NCBI GenBank assembly: GCA_019787685.1
Contig: JAHNUO010000038.1
Span: forward strand, 1-64,000
Length of the DNA stretch: 64,000 bases
Reading direction: 5' to 3'
DNA from: Chiua virens
Lineage: Eukaryota; Basidiomycota; Agaricomycetes; Boletales; Boletaceae
Shown: piece by piece, positions 23,818-37,441 of the stretch
Layout of the letters: every line of letters starts with the position of its first letter
Position numbering within the stretch: the stretch's first letter is position 1
Program-made: the position numbers and the translations under genes
The notes under the pieces: model-generated
Told to the model about the DNA's origin: nothing
Database searches by the model: none
Seen by the model: the letters and a program-made list of their open reading frames with translations, nothing else

Positions 23818-24884
23818 ATGTCCTCAGAGACTAACGGCACCGTCGCTGTTTCCCTACCCCGGCATGTAGACGCAAGTGCCAGATCTCAGCCACCCGTCTG
23901 GGCGTTGGACTCCTCCAACGGAAACGTCCCTCTCCCCGCAAAATGTGATAGACACGGAAGAGAAGGTGGCGTGTGTTGCAAGGAGCTCAAAGACGAGGAT
24001 GACCGCACGTGTCTTGTCAATCCCGATATTGTCCGCGACGTGTGAGTATTTTGTTCCCCTGTCCAACAGCGTTTCCCTTACTCATGTCCGTCCTTCAGCG
24101 TCATCGGTCTCTCAGACGGTTTGACTGTTCCCTTTGCGTTGACGGCTGGCCTGTCCTCACTGGGAGAGTCCAGACTAGTCGTTCTCGGAGGCATCGCGGA
24201 ACTCATTGCAGGGGCTATTTCCATGGGAATCGGTGGATTCCTTGCGTCTCAGGCTGAACGAGATCAGTATCGTTTCTTGAAACGCCATACTTCTGCGAGA
24301 GTGTTTCGCAGTTGCCAGGGAGAAATGGAAAGAGAAGTGTACGCTGTTCTTGGCCCGGTCGGTGTTGACGAAAGCACCTCGAGGGCAGTCACCAAATGCT
24401 TGCGTGACGTCGAATGTGACACTCCGACACCTGGCCACAATTCGTCATCCTCGGACGAGGAAACTCAGTCTCTCAGATGGCAGTCCCATGTCGGGCTAAC
24501 TCCCTTCTTACTCAAGTTCGGCGAGGGTTTGGGTTCGTCATTTCTTTCCTTGATAGTCATCATTTTATTCATATTTCTCGTTCGACAGAGGAGGTACCGA
24601 CGAGTCGTCTATACGCCTCGGCGATCACCATTGGACTCGGCTATCTCATTGGAGGGATTATACCACTCATTCCCTATTTTTATTTCACCCATGCTCAAGT
24701 CGCCTTGATTTATTCCTGCATTCTGACTGGTGTCGTACTTTTGGTCTTTGGCGCTGTCAAGGCTAGGATAACCGGAGCAGGTCAAGATATCAAGGGATAT
24801 TTGTGGGGTGCAGTAAGCACGTTGCTTGTCGGCGGAGCTGCCGCAGCTGCTGCGTACGCCATAGTTGCACTTCTCGAGCCATAG
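23818..24884 (+). CDS. CCC1: VIT1/CCC1-family vacuolar iron/manganese transporter
   Basis: Integral vacuolar membrane protein exchanging protons for Fe(II) or Mn(II), storing metal in the vacuole. Three exons: 23818-24041, 24099-24526 and 24589-24884. After a hydrophilic N-terminus of about 70 residues comes the family signature VIGLSDGLTVPFALTAGLSS and LGGIAELIAGAISMGIGGFL, followed by ASQAERDQY of helix 2. The amphipathic metal-binding region (EMEREVYAVL with acidic residues) precedes helices 3-5 (ASAITIGLGYLIGGIIPLIP, ALIYSCILTGVVLLVFGAVK, GGAAAAAAYAIVALLEP). Length of about 315 residues is normal. The upstream region has CT-rich and TATAAA-like (near 23768) sequence. Confidence 0.92.
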
Positions 24885-26950
24885 ATGGGAACGTTTCCTC
24901 GGGAACGTATCCACTCGATATTAATGTTCTCGCGGATATTACTATTACTGATGTCTTGTTTTGATTCATGTAAGTAGACCGCATAGCATGTTATGATTAC
25001 ATCTCAAACCACTCCGCGGTGGTCCATTTTTGCAAATTCTATCGGCAGCCACAGGCATTCGATGTGACCGAGTCCAACTGGAGTAACTTTGTAAGAGAAT
25101 TGACTCGGACGTAGCCGTACGCTCGTGTGATGTCTACCCCGATATTGATGCTCTTTTCTGATACACACAATCGACTGGTCATGGGTGCGATTTCATCCAG
25201 GCTATTTGCAGTCTGTGTGTCCACTGCGACATGCGAGTGACCATGCAGACTCTACCAGGTCGGGAATTTCCTCTTGAGTCGTGGTGTCCAATTACCTCGG
25301 CTTCCATTAGCGATCATCGCTTTCTTTGCGATCTCGTCCGCTTCCCAGGTCCGACTTGAAGGCAGTCGGCGGCCGTCGTAACACTGCTATCTTGCCTCGG
25401 ACGCACGCTGTAGATTGAGTGTGGCATTGAACAAAAACCTTGTGCGGGTTCGCGAGGGGCCTGTTACTGACTCGGATATCGATGAGCGATCAAAGACGGA
25501 TCGACACCGCTGGTACGTCAGTCAAGTCCACTTTTGCACTAGGTCAAAAAACCGGCGGTATGGAGGTCGCCTGTCGTTTGGTGGGCAGGCTCCCCACCCG
25601 GACGCACTGGCATACCTTTACAGCTTTTGGAGTTCGGCAGTGTCACGAGTGAGTGATTAAGACCCATTGTTGGGGCGGCGGCGGCGGGGTTGGCTTTTGC
25701 TTCGAACTGAGTGGTCATAACGGACTTGCAATCAAGGTGTAAGATTCAGGGTAGATGATTATGGGAATGGACATACTGTCGCGTGGTTGGAGATAGAAAT
25801 TTCCAACCAGCAAGGACATGTCTTACACATTGCCAGTTTTGTTATGGTTCATAGGCGAGAACAAATTAGCCTTGGTCCCATCTGTTCTCAAGTTGGGCAC
25901 CCCTTTGGTGGGGGTTTCAACGCCGCGGCTCTCTAGAAACAATGTATCCACGTAGTACCCACGTTGACCAAAGGGTGGATGTAAATTGTCAACCGGACTC
26001 CAAAGTACGACCTTTAACTGTTTGATCGTCACTGGTCAGGCTCAACGGGGGTGACCTAGTCGATCATCTCACCATCGTCCGCGCGCGAACGTTGGGAGAC
26101 CGTCAATGAGTCGCCCGAGGTTGGCATTTTTCAGTACCCACAGAGGGTTCGCTGTGGCCATGGTGGTTTTGCTTGCTCGATGGCGTGACGACAAAGTGTA
26201 ACTCGGCCCTTGCCAGTGTGTCCAGGCTTCGGGGAGATCGTGCTACCTTGACCTTCTTGGTGAACTCGCACTCTCTGACATGGATGGTCACGGTACATTC
26301 AAACTAGCTTGCCTCCAACGTCCACCTCGTTCGTCGCATTCAATCTACTGGTAAGCCTCGAAGCGTATATCATGATCAACTTCCCAGTGGTAACGATGAA
26401 TGACCAAAGATGGACCGGGACTCACAACTTGAAAGTTTTTATTTTTTCGTGGCGCAGATACCAACAATCTAAAGTAATAGTTCCAAGAGGCAATCCGTAG
26501 GATAGCTAGCTCATTCATCAGGCTGTGTCACGGCATGATCGCATCATGGATTGATATTTTGACGACAGAGACGGTTGCCAAGGAAGTGATTGACTTTATA
26601 TTTGACAAAACCGGACAGACTTCGAATAGTTTCGTGCCAGCTAGAGTCTCTGACTCTGAGCGACCTGGCAGAAATCTGAGGAGGTATTTTCGGAACGTTG
26701 GGCGCCGTTCAAGTCGGACTCGGCCCGGGGATAGGGTCACTATTGAAACCGGGGATGACTCTGACCCCAGACACTGCGAGACTTGTGGACGGCTATACTT
26801 GCTCGTCGTCAATTTGAACGTTCAAGTCAGTGTCTTGATCTTGATCAACACACCTCACCGCCTTCGTCGACCAGTGACGAAGTGCCTCTTCTCCTTTTTA
26901 TCACCCCAATCTCAGGCTACGTGCCTCACACTTGCAACTCTACCATCTTG
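24885..26950. other. 2 kb stretch without a supported gene
   Basis: Holds the 3' flank of the metal transporter and the 5' region of the LDB17-like gene. A plus-strand ORF at 26535-26951 looks somewhat coding (TETVAKEVIDFIFDKTGQTS) but has no known domain and no clear splice link to the gene downstream. Other ORFs appear random. Confidence 0.45.
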
Positions 26951-29190
26951 ATGATTCAGACTTCACCCGCAGTTAACATGTTAGCAGAAGATGAATTTGG
27001 AATCACATACTTCATAGAGAACGCCCAACAATTCTGGTCAGGTACGTCATGCGCTTTTTGCCCCCGCTCATATTCATTGTACCTTAATCTTTTCGTTCTA
27101 CTTGTAGAACTTGACGATATCCTGCGGTTTTCAGGTGGTTCGGCCACATTGTCCATGCTTGATAGTGCACTCCGAAGGTTTGTGTCCTTGTGCGCTTCTT
27201 ACCACGGTCAGTTCCTCGGCTTCTATTCTTCCGTCTGGTGTTGATCATCATCCTGTCAGCAGAACACTATCTTCAAAGTCCGCTACAACTAGAGCATGCA
27301 TGCCAATTACTTCTGGATTCTGAGCTTTTTTCCTTTCACTCGGAGAGGATGTGTGAACTTGCAATTGAGGATGTGCAGTCGGTATGTGAAATGATGATCA
27401 TACCGGCTCTGCACATCTTACACATGTTTTATAGAAAACAGATCCTCATGGACAATTTGTTTTGTATAGCGTTCTATTGTTTTGGGGCAGACGCCAATCT
27501 TCCTTCCTTCGCAGTCACAAACGATGGCAACCTCTCATCCCACTGCTGATGGATCATATTTTGGTCGAGATCGATCCGGACGCCGATGATTTTTATATTG
27601 GCCTCAATGCCCCTTCTAATGGCGCGGGCTCTCGTGCGAGCGTTGTCATGGGTCCCATCGCTATAGAAGGCAAACTTAGGGCGTTGAGTGTCAGACTGCT
27701 CTATGAAGTCTGTCGGGTTCAAAAGCTGTCGGAGCAAGATCTACGTAGGTTTTCTTTTCTGTCAGTTTTCTCGTTTGTCGAGCTGAATGCTCTGACAGGT
27801 GTATTTAGCGATTCATTTATCGACCATCTTTTCGAGCTTGTGGAGCAGACTCGCTTTATGCCGGATGAAACCTTCAACTATTCCGTCATAAAGCTGATCG
27901 TGAGCATCGTAAACTCTTCTTCTCACACCTAGTTAACATCCCGTCAGGTTGCACTCAACGAACAGTTCATGGTTGCAGGCTTGAACAATGCTACCTCACC
28001 TCAGAGTGATCAGGGGAAGTCACGTGAAGTGCAAAATCGGGTACTTGATGTCCTTATATCTCGCCTCGGTTCCAGCAAGACGTTCGGAGAGAACATGATA
28101 TTTATGCTCAATCGTGCAAGTACGTTTTTTTCATGTCTCCTTTTGTTTCCGTCTGAGAATACTTCGTAGCTCGTTCCGCGGAGGACCTGTGCATGCAATT
28201 ACTCGTGTTAAAGCTCCTATACATTCTGTTCACTTCCAAAGCGACATCAGAGTACTTCTATACGAACGACCTCTGCGTGCTTGTCGATGTCTTCTTACGC
28301 GAGCTGGTCGATCTCGATGACGAAAGCGAATCGGTAGGTTAACTCTAGGTACTGCAAGTTTTGGAAATCAACCTAAATTCTTTTAGCTGCGTCACACGTA
28401 CCTCCGTGTTTTACATCCCCTCCTTACGAAGACACAATTACGGGATATTCCCTACAAACGTCCTCAAATAGTGATGGCTTTGGAGTCCCTCACGCAGAAC
28501 GCGAATATTCGGGATATCAACCCGACCACGAAGCGGTTGGTAGAACGGTGTCTCAGTGGGGAGTGGTGTGTAAACCTGCGAAAGAGCTCGTTTGACAAAG
28601 ATGCTTTGGATTCCCAGGGCAACTTCAGACAGGGCAGCCCCAGTCACGACATCCTTGCATCGACGACGCAAGCTGGTTTGCAGTCTCAAGTCGTCACGTC
28701 AACAGGTTCCGGCAAACCAGGTGATGGTATCGTTCCTCCTCCAGTCAAGCAAAAACAAGTCAAGCATTGTTGCAGCATTCAGCATTTGAAGTCAAAATCT
28801 GCTACGCTACCTTCCTCGCGACCCGGCTCGGGTGACGTCCGGAGACCGAGCGTGGAGAGCGCTGGTAGCTTGGGTGTTTTGGCGTCGACTACCACAAACA
28901 CTCCAAGACGGAGAGAGAAGACCGGTTCTATGGATGATACTTCACTCCTGTTGCAAGCGGAAACAAATTCCCAGCTTAAGCAACACCAATATCCTCACCT
29001 TCCGCCTTCTCCTGCGTCTTCCGGCTTTCCGCCTACGTCCACCGCCACCCAAAAACCACGCAGACCTCCCCCTGCTCCTCCAAAAAGGCGCAAGGCGCCA
29101 CCAGCACCACTTGGACAGACCAACGGTGCAACGCTCATCACTGCTCCCCCGAAGTCAGCTATATCTACGCACGCCCAGCTTGGAAAATAG
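26951..29190 (+). CDS. LDB17: LDB17/SPIN90-like actin regulator
   Basis: Homologue of yeast Ldb17, S. pombe Dip1 and animal SPIN90, which activate the Arp2/3 complex to seed linear actin at endocytic sites. Eight exons: 26951-27041, 27108-27206, 27260-27381, 27435-27744, 27799-27899, 27948-28119, 28170-28333 and 28387-29190. The N-terminal part reads [34 protein letters not shown] and [20 protein letters not shown]. The conserved leucine-rich domain includes [37 protein letters not shown] and VERCLSGEW. The tail is low-complexity and ends in a polyproline stretch ([17 protein letters not shown]) suited to SH3 partners such as Sla1. All introns are GT-AG and keep frame. Confidence 0.85.
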
Positions 29191-29563
29191 GGATACACCT
29201 TTTTTTGTTCGTTTTTTGGACTTGCTCATGGCAATGAAACAATGTATCTCTGCTTTAGCTCTCCCTTTTTTTTATCACGCATATCTTCACCAAACATTCG
29301 CATAGTCATTGGACAGCATAACATTGCACTTTTTCGCTACATATCTCGCAGGGTGAATGGTTATGCGACCATCCGTCCTTGACGCCCATCGACGCAATAC
29401 ACGATCTTGGCATCTTGCTTCCTCGGTAACTTTTGATCGATTCGCAAACTTGGAAGAAGGTTTAGATCACTCGCCCCGAGAACTTCAAATAGGCATACAT
29501 TCGGAAACATATCGAGCAACCCTCAAGTAGACATACAGACCTACATAGATACCCAGACAACTC

Positions 29564-31311
29564 TCATTTCTTAGTACGCGGCCGTTTCTTGACAGGCGTA
29601 TCCAGCCCTTCCTCAGTCGGGTCAGAGAGCCCCATGCTCGAGGACGATCCACTCGCAGCCCGCTTCCTCGGGCCCAGGAGGAGAATGTCGGGCGACGAAT
29701 TCGGTAACCACATCTCCTCAGACTCGCTTTCCTCCTTGACTTCGGGCAGGTCATCACTGTCCGCATCGCCCAGTTCCTCGCCTTCCGCGTGCACATCGAG
29801 ATCGAGGCACAAAGCGCGCAGCCTTTGAGGTTGTTGAGTCGAGGCCTGGCTGTGGCTGTGCTTCGCGACCTTTGGTTTTGTGGGCGTCGCGGCGACGAGG
29901 GTCACCCCCTGCACGGGCCTGTTGTCTGGCCTCTTCGCTTTCTTCTTGATCTGAGCCGACACTTTGGTACCCAAGTAGTCAGAGTGGCTCGCTTGCGATG
30001 GTTGTGCACGGGGCTTGAACCCACGCGACATGCTGACCTCACGACTGAGTGCGCGTTTGAGCGACGACGCCGTCGCCGACGTCGAGCGCCTTGTAGAAGC
30101 ATCCTGCGCGAGTGAGACGGACAAGGAACGTGAACGCGATCGCGTATCTGGTGTAGTGGTGTGGGACAAGACAGAGGACGAACGCTGGATGGATTTCGGT
30201 TTACCTTTGGACGCGGAGGTGGAGGATCGGGCGAGTTTACGATAGGAGCGTGGACGGGCAGAAGGGATAGCTTGAGATTCGGGGCTCGAGTGTGTGTCCG
30301 GGTTATCGTCCTCATCCAAAAAGGGCGAATGAGGGAATAACTTGCGGCGCAAGAGTGCGCACATGTCGGGACGCGTCGATTTGAATCTGATCATCAGAGT
30401 AGACATTGAGTCCAGAGACGAGCTGCTGGGATGTTCACTCACTGGCGCTCTACGACATTTTCGCAAAATGTCTGCATCCAGTCGCGTTCGTCTTTGTCTG
30501 TTCGTTTAATTGGGTCGTTCACGTCGACGACTAGCTGCCAAGTGGACAATTTGTCCATGAACGACTCTAATCGTTCCTCTGGGGATGGAATGATGACCTT
30601 TTCTCGTTCCTTTGGTCGTTTCTTCTTCGACGAAGGGACCACGTCGTTCGTGGGTACCTTCACCGAGGGCAGCGGAGAACAAGGACCAGGCAAAGAGAGC
30701 TTGAGGAAGTAAAGGAGAATCTGGATCTGGACTCTGCATATGGTCAAGTAAAACCATTCACAAACGACATCAATACGCACTCTCGTCTTTCAAGCCTCTC
30801 GAGCCACATATTCCGCGACTTTTCTTCCAGCATGACGGCGTCTTCGCTATTTCCCTCTCCGACTTCGTTCATTTCGTAGCCAAACGCGTACCACATCATG
30901 GATTCCTCTGCTTCCCCTTCCCCACCACCTTGCGCGAGGAACTGGGGGAGCTCCGTGCGATATTTTGCGACAACAGATCGGACTGAAAGGAGTAATGGAT
31001 CCAAGAGCGCATGGAGTGGGTGAGATTCTGGGGGTCGTGACGACGCGTCTTGGACGCGTTGCAAGGATGGCACAAGGAGGTTTATGGGCATGATCGACTG
31101 CGACCGGTCAGAACCGCGAAGACAACGTTTCAGGCGATGATCGTACCTCTGGGAGCCAGAGAAATTGGAGGTAAGTCCGAACAACGAACTGGTCTGGTGT
31201 TTCCAAGTGAATGTCAGTAAACGGGTAATCGCGCGCGATCGTCTTTTCTTGTGTTGTCGTCCATTTTGCGTTTGAGCTCGTGAGCAACGTCACAGGCTGG
31301 ACCAATGTCAT
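29564..31311 (-). CDS. SLD3: SLD3-like DNA replication initiation factor
   Basis: Probable homologue of Sld3/Treslin, which with Cdc45 and CDK-dependent partners loads the replicative helicase at origins. The ATG at 31311 gives MTLVQPVTLLTSSNAKW. The Sld3-type core follows: KYRTELPQFLAQ, WLERLERRE spliced to VQIQILLYFLKLSLPG, then KKKRPKEREKVIIPSPEERL, WMQTFCENVVERQ and FKSTRPDMCALLRRKLFP. The C-terminal 250 residues are Ser/Arg-rich and disordered (RSRSRSLSVSLA), with SP/TP sites that would suit CDK control and a basic end VKKRPRTKK. Four exons are joined by canonical introns. The match is to the pattern of the SLD3 domain in fungi, remembered rather than searched. Confidence 0.72.
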
Positions 31312-31391
31312 CGGAGACGCGTCGTGAGAGTCGATTCGTATGTACACACAACTACAACTCTTATGTACATCGATCTAAAATGTTCTCAACA

Positions 31392-32798
31392 CTACGCCTT
31401 CCCTACCAATGTCCCTCCAGAAACTCTACCGGCCCGCTCGAGACTTTCGTCTTGCAGCATGTAAGCAGGCTTATAGCGCGACAACGGCGGTGGCTGTAGC
31501 TTGCTCTCTGCCAGGCATACAGTAAGGGAGTCGGTAGCAATGGCTTGAAAAGAATCAAGGGTGTCCATGCGAGGCTCTACTGTGCATGTACTATGTGGAT
31601 CACTTGCAATGACGCGAAAAGAGCCCAGACTAAGATCGCACGAAGGGCCGCAACTAAGGCCGATTGTTTCTATGTGGGGCTCGGCAGTGCATGTACTGTT
31701 TGGATCACTGGCAATGACCGTAAGCCCTTTGAAATATCCCGCTGCGTGCTCTGGAGCCGATGTCCCATTGATACACATGCCATTTGGTTGATTCGCGACC
31801 ACCGTGAAAGAGGATGGGGTTTCTGACGAGACGTCATCTTGGACTCGGAGTGCGGGATTTGGAAATGTGTTATATATCGAACCGAGAGATGTATACCTGC
31901 TCTCCCTTCAGCAAAGAGTCTTCAGCGAGCGCGGGAGGGGCAGCTTACCCTTTGTCATACAATGAACAGTATGGCACATTCAGTCGTCGCAGGAATGTCC
32001 AGACGTCGGCGTAAGACCAGTTAATTATGGGGTTGATACGTTCGAAGGAGGGCCAGCCTGGATCCGTCTTGTTCCTGTACGTGAGTGTAGCTTCTCGATG
32101 TTATTAATACTCTACCATTCATGCAGCAGATGAGAAGCGAGCTCACCACCGTGGGGATCTGATCTCCTTGTTCCAATCAATATAGCGTCTATATGTTGAG
32201 ATTTCTCTTTGTAGAGATGCAAAGCACGTCGCATCCCTTCACCGCCTCGAGCCTTCCCGACGGGCCGTGGGAGGCCGGCATGACTGACGTAGTCATCGCC
32301 TTGGCTGCGCACATCAGGTGTCGCAACGCCTGGAGTGACACTTTCGACTGGCAGAGGAATGTCGGAGTCAAGAGGGCATTTGAAGAGATCGAGGCCATAC
32401 GCCTTGGCCGACTCCCGGATGAAATCTTCTAGTTCTGCAAACGAAGAAGGGACAGGAATATAGACAGATGGGATTGGTTTGCTACTTGAAGGGTTCCGAT
32501 GGGCCAGCGCTGCGGCATGTAGATGAAGGAGAACGGTACCTGCGAATAGTTAGCAGAGCCTCTGCAAGCGAAATGGCTCACATACAGTCCTTGCCCCCGT
32601 TGAAACTGATTGATACCCTCTCCGGTCTGAGGGCGATGGTCAGGACCATGAGATGCACCGGCTGATCACGCACGTATATGAGTCTAGAGCGTTTTCAATG
32701 ACGTCCAAGGCCTCCTGAACACGTTTGCCGATCGGTTCCGTGGATGCTGCGAGGTCGTAGACCTCGGCTGAAATTGCTTGTCTGCTCTTGAAAGCCAT
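31392..32798 (-). CDS. FAD1: FAD synthetase (FMN adenylyltransferase) with internal C-terminal repeat
   Basis: Makes FAD from FMN and ATP; PAPS-reductase-like fold. Introns placed at conserved points give [20 protein letters not shown] (P-loop-like SFNGGKD), [31 protein letters not shown] spliced to [59 protein letters not shown], and the terminal [18 protein letters not shown]. Between NTFPNPAL and RYKPAY lies an unusual stretch of about 115 residues containing three diverged copies of a 19-residue unit of type [19 protein letters not shown]. One intron ends in AAG (near 32087). Start could also be the upstream ATG at 32867. The gene is divergent to GDP-L-fucose synthase, 175 bp apart. Confidence 0.9.
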
Positions 32799-34384
<1,586 letters not shown>

Positions 34385-34687
34385 TCGGTTAAAGATCATC
34401 GTGTACTTATAGAATATCCAGTGAGAGTTTTGGCCAAGGCCTACACCGACTTGAATCCCTGATGGAGTACTGTGAATGACGATGCAGCTGACCATTGATC
34501 GCATCGACGATTCCGGACTGATGTGTCACAACGCGAGGCATCATGCATCAAAGGCAAAGCGTTGTTTCCGACTTATACTTAAATAGACTGCGATTAGTCC
34601 ACGGGTTCATTACAAAGGTCCTTGTCTGCAGAAATCATTCACAATCAGACCAATCCTTTCGACTATTTTACATCACTCTGCGTGCGC

Positions 34688-36224
34688 TTAGTTTTGATCT
34701 TCGACGAGGCTGCGTGAAGCTTGGAGATCAGCCGTGACCATCTCATGGACGAGTTCGTCAAAGTTGACTTTGCGGGTCCAACCAAGCAAACGTTCGGCTT
34801 TTGCGGGGTTTCCGAGCAAAAGGCTGTATAGCATCACTCCATCAGTAAACGAACGAGAAAATAAACTTGCAACGCACTCGACTTCGGCAGGACGGAAATA
34901 CTGAGGGTCAACCTTGACGAGAACGTTGTTTGTCTTTGGGTCATAGCCTTCCTCATCCACACCGCTGCCACGCCATCTGCAACACGTTATCGATCAACAA
35001 AGACGCTTTCATTCATAAGTATGCACATACTTGATCGTGGTGCCCACGACAGCAAACGCTTTTTCAACGTATTCGCGTACCGGGTGAGTCTCACCGGTTG
35101 CAAGAACAAAGTCCTGAGCTTCAGTTTGCTGGAGAATGCGCCACATTCCCTCGACATAGTCCTTAGCTGGAACGTCGCACAGTCAGAAACCCACCATTTA
35201 GCATCCGTTAGACACCTACCATGACCCCAATCACGTTGCGCGTCCAAGTTACCGAGGTACAAACGGTGTTGCTTGCCCAAGTGGATATCTGCTACAGCTC
35301 GACTGATCTTGCGCGTGACGAACGTTCTGCCACGCCGCGGGCTCTCGTGGTTGAACAAGATGCCGTTGCACGCATACATGTCATAGGCTTCACGATAGTT
35401 GACGGTGATCCAGTACGCATACAGCTTGGCAGCGCCATACGGGCTACGTGGGTAGAAAGGCGTTGTCTCGCTCTGTGGCGTTTCGACGACCTTGCCATAG
35501 AGTTCCGAGGTGGACGCTTGGTAGAACCTCACGTGCTTCTCGAGACCGACTGTGCGGACTGCGTCAAGAAGACGGAGGGTACCAACGCCGTCGACGTCGG
35601 CTGTGTACTCGGCCATCTCGAACGAGACCTTGACGTGGGACTGGGCACCAAGGTTGTAGATCTCGGTGGGGAGGACTTGAGCGAGGATATAGACGAGGTT
35701 GGTGCTGTCGGAGAGATCACCGTAGTGTAATTTGAACTTGTTGGGACCTTGTCAAGGGTTGTTAAGGTAAATTCGAGCGGTGGAGATGGGAAGGGCTCAC
35801 GTTCATGCTGATCCGCATACAGGTGCTGAAGGCGGTTGGTATTGAAGCTGGAGGAACGACGGATGATACCGTGCACCTCGTAACCTTTTTCGAGGAGAAG
35901 TTCAGTACTGTAGCAAGAGGTCAATGTATGCTCTCGATCTCGAACGAAGAACGCACAGGTAGGAACCGTCCTGGCCAGTGACACCTAGGTCAACACAGTC
36001 AATCAAGGCTCGATAAGGATCGTCAAGCGCAGATGCGTGTGGGCTTGTCGGGCGAAACCAGCAGATCATGAGCGAATGAACGCCGCGACCATAACGACAC
36101 CGTGTCGTTGCCCACACGACCGAATCGATGAAGGACACGTACCACTAATCAAAGCGACTTTTCTTTTCCTGTACTCCTCTGGGGATGGGAGGGCATGTTT
36201 GATCAATGGAAATTGAGCTGCCAT
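34688..36224 (-). CDS. gmd: GDP-mannose 4,6-dehydratase
   Basis: First enzyme of GDP-L-fucose synthesis; removes water from GDP-D-mannose to give GDP-4-keto-6-deoxymannose. Start [17 protein letters not shown], then the NADP Rossmann motif spliced as [78 protein letters not shown], active-site STSELYGKV and [16 protein letters not shown] (YxxxK), [68 protein letters not shown] and [14 protein letters not shown]. Seven or more introns, all canonical. Complete and apparently functional. Together with the adjacent synthase it forms the entire de novo branch from GDP-mannose. Confidence 0.95.
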
Positions 36225-37441
36225 GGGTTGAGGTTGGAGACGGGAGTAGTGGGAAGGAATCAAGATGGCTGAGGGCGTGACTGTGGAGTTTCTACCCGCG
36301 AGAGTGACCTGCCTCGCGTTGATGAGAATATTGTTGGAAGGAACGTGTTGATAAGAACCGCGTCAATGTTCTTACGTCTTGCCAGTGCCGCTTTCTTGAC
36401 AGGTGAACGGCTGTCCATCCGCAGTCACAACTACATGTAATAGCCGCAGATTGATTTGCAACCAAACCTAGCTATGTGAACACTGCTATCGATACCCGTC
36501 GTGAGGGGCCCCGGGCGCCAATCCTGATGCCTAAAAAAATCGCAATTTCATCACTGATTCTCTAATTTTCTGATAATGTCCTTGTAAACCCTTATCAACT
36601 GACTAATAACCATAAGCTTCATAAACAGTTTATATTGGTTGGCATCATGCACCACAGTGTGATTCTGTCAAAGGTTGGAGAGTGATATTGGCATTCTGCA
36701 GAGTGTCAACCTTCATAAGCATGTTGTTGATTGCCAGGACTGTTCACTGCGAATCTCATTGGGCACAAGTGGTGATCTTATAGATATTTGTCAACAAGCA
36801 AAGAACTCAGTCAATTGGTAATGTACATTGTACTGCCAGTTGTTGACAATATCTGAAAAGCTTCTTGGAATCTGATAAACTTTATCATAGTATGCCCATT
36901 GGGTGAGGAGTACGATGTGATAGTGTGTGCAGGTGTTTGCAATCTGGATAGACATTGGGTAGTGATGGACATCATGTCTTTCTCACCCACACTAAGGCTT
37001 CTTCAACTTATTGGGAATCAGTCTTGGGATTCTTGGTGACAGCAAAATGGCTAGTTGCAACATTTCTCCATCATTGCAGCCACCATATCAACACTTCCAG
37101 AAGGCAATATTTTTGAGAGTCCTCGGTAAGTGGAAGATGTGTGACAACATTCCGCCAAGAAAACAACCATGCCAATATTTCTGATTCCAGGCATGCACGA
37201 GATGATTTCACACATGCGACACATTAATATCAGATAGACAATGTCTCTCATTTTATGTACATTACGCATTATGATGTACTATCTCGCAATCACTAGCAGA
37301 GAGGTATCGATGATCAAAGGAAGCACGAAAAGATCAACATTGAAAATGGGGCACTTACCCGTGCCATTGAGAAACCTTGGCGGGACATTGCTTGTCGTGC
37401 CAGTGCGGCGTCTTTTAAATGAAGCAGCAACAGAGCCGGTC
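36225..37441. other. 1.2 kb AT-richer stretch without a supported gene
   Basis: Promoter of the dehydratase at the left, then AT-richer sequence with short ORFs (37051-37269 minus: cysteine-rich, no domain). Could hold a degraded repeat, but I see no terminal repeats. Confidence 0.4.

Noticed and set aside
28832..29305. 157-codon plus-strand ORF
   Set aside because: Alternative frame of the last LDB17 exon, which carries the conserved domain and polyproline tail.
29589..30115. Plus-strand ORFs opposite the SLD3-like gene
   Set aside because: Antisense of the Ser/Arg-rich SLD3 tail; the minus-strand frame joins across introns with conserved blocks.
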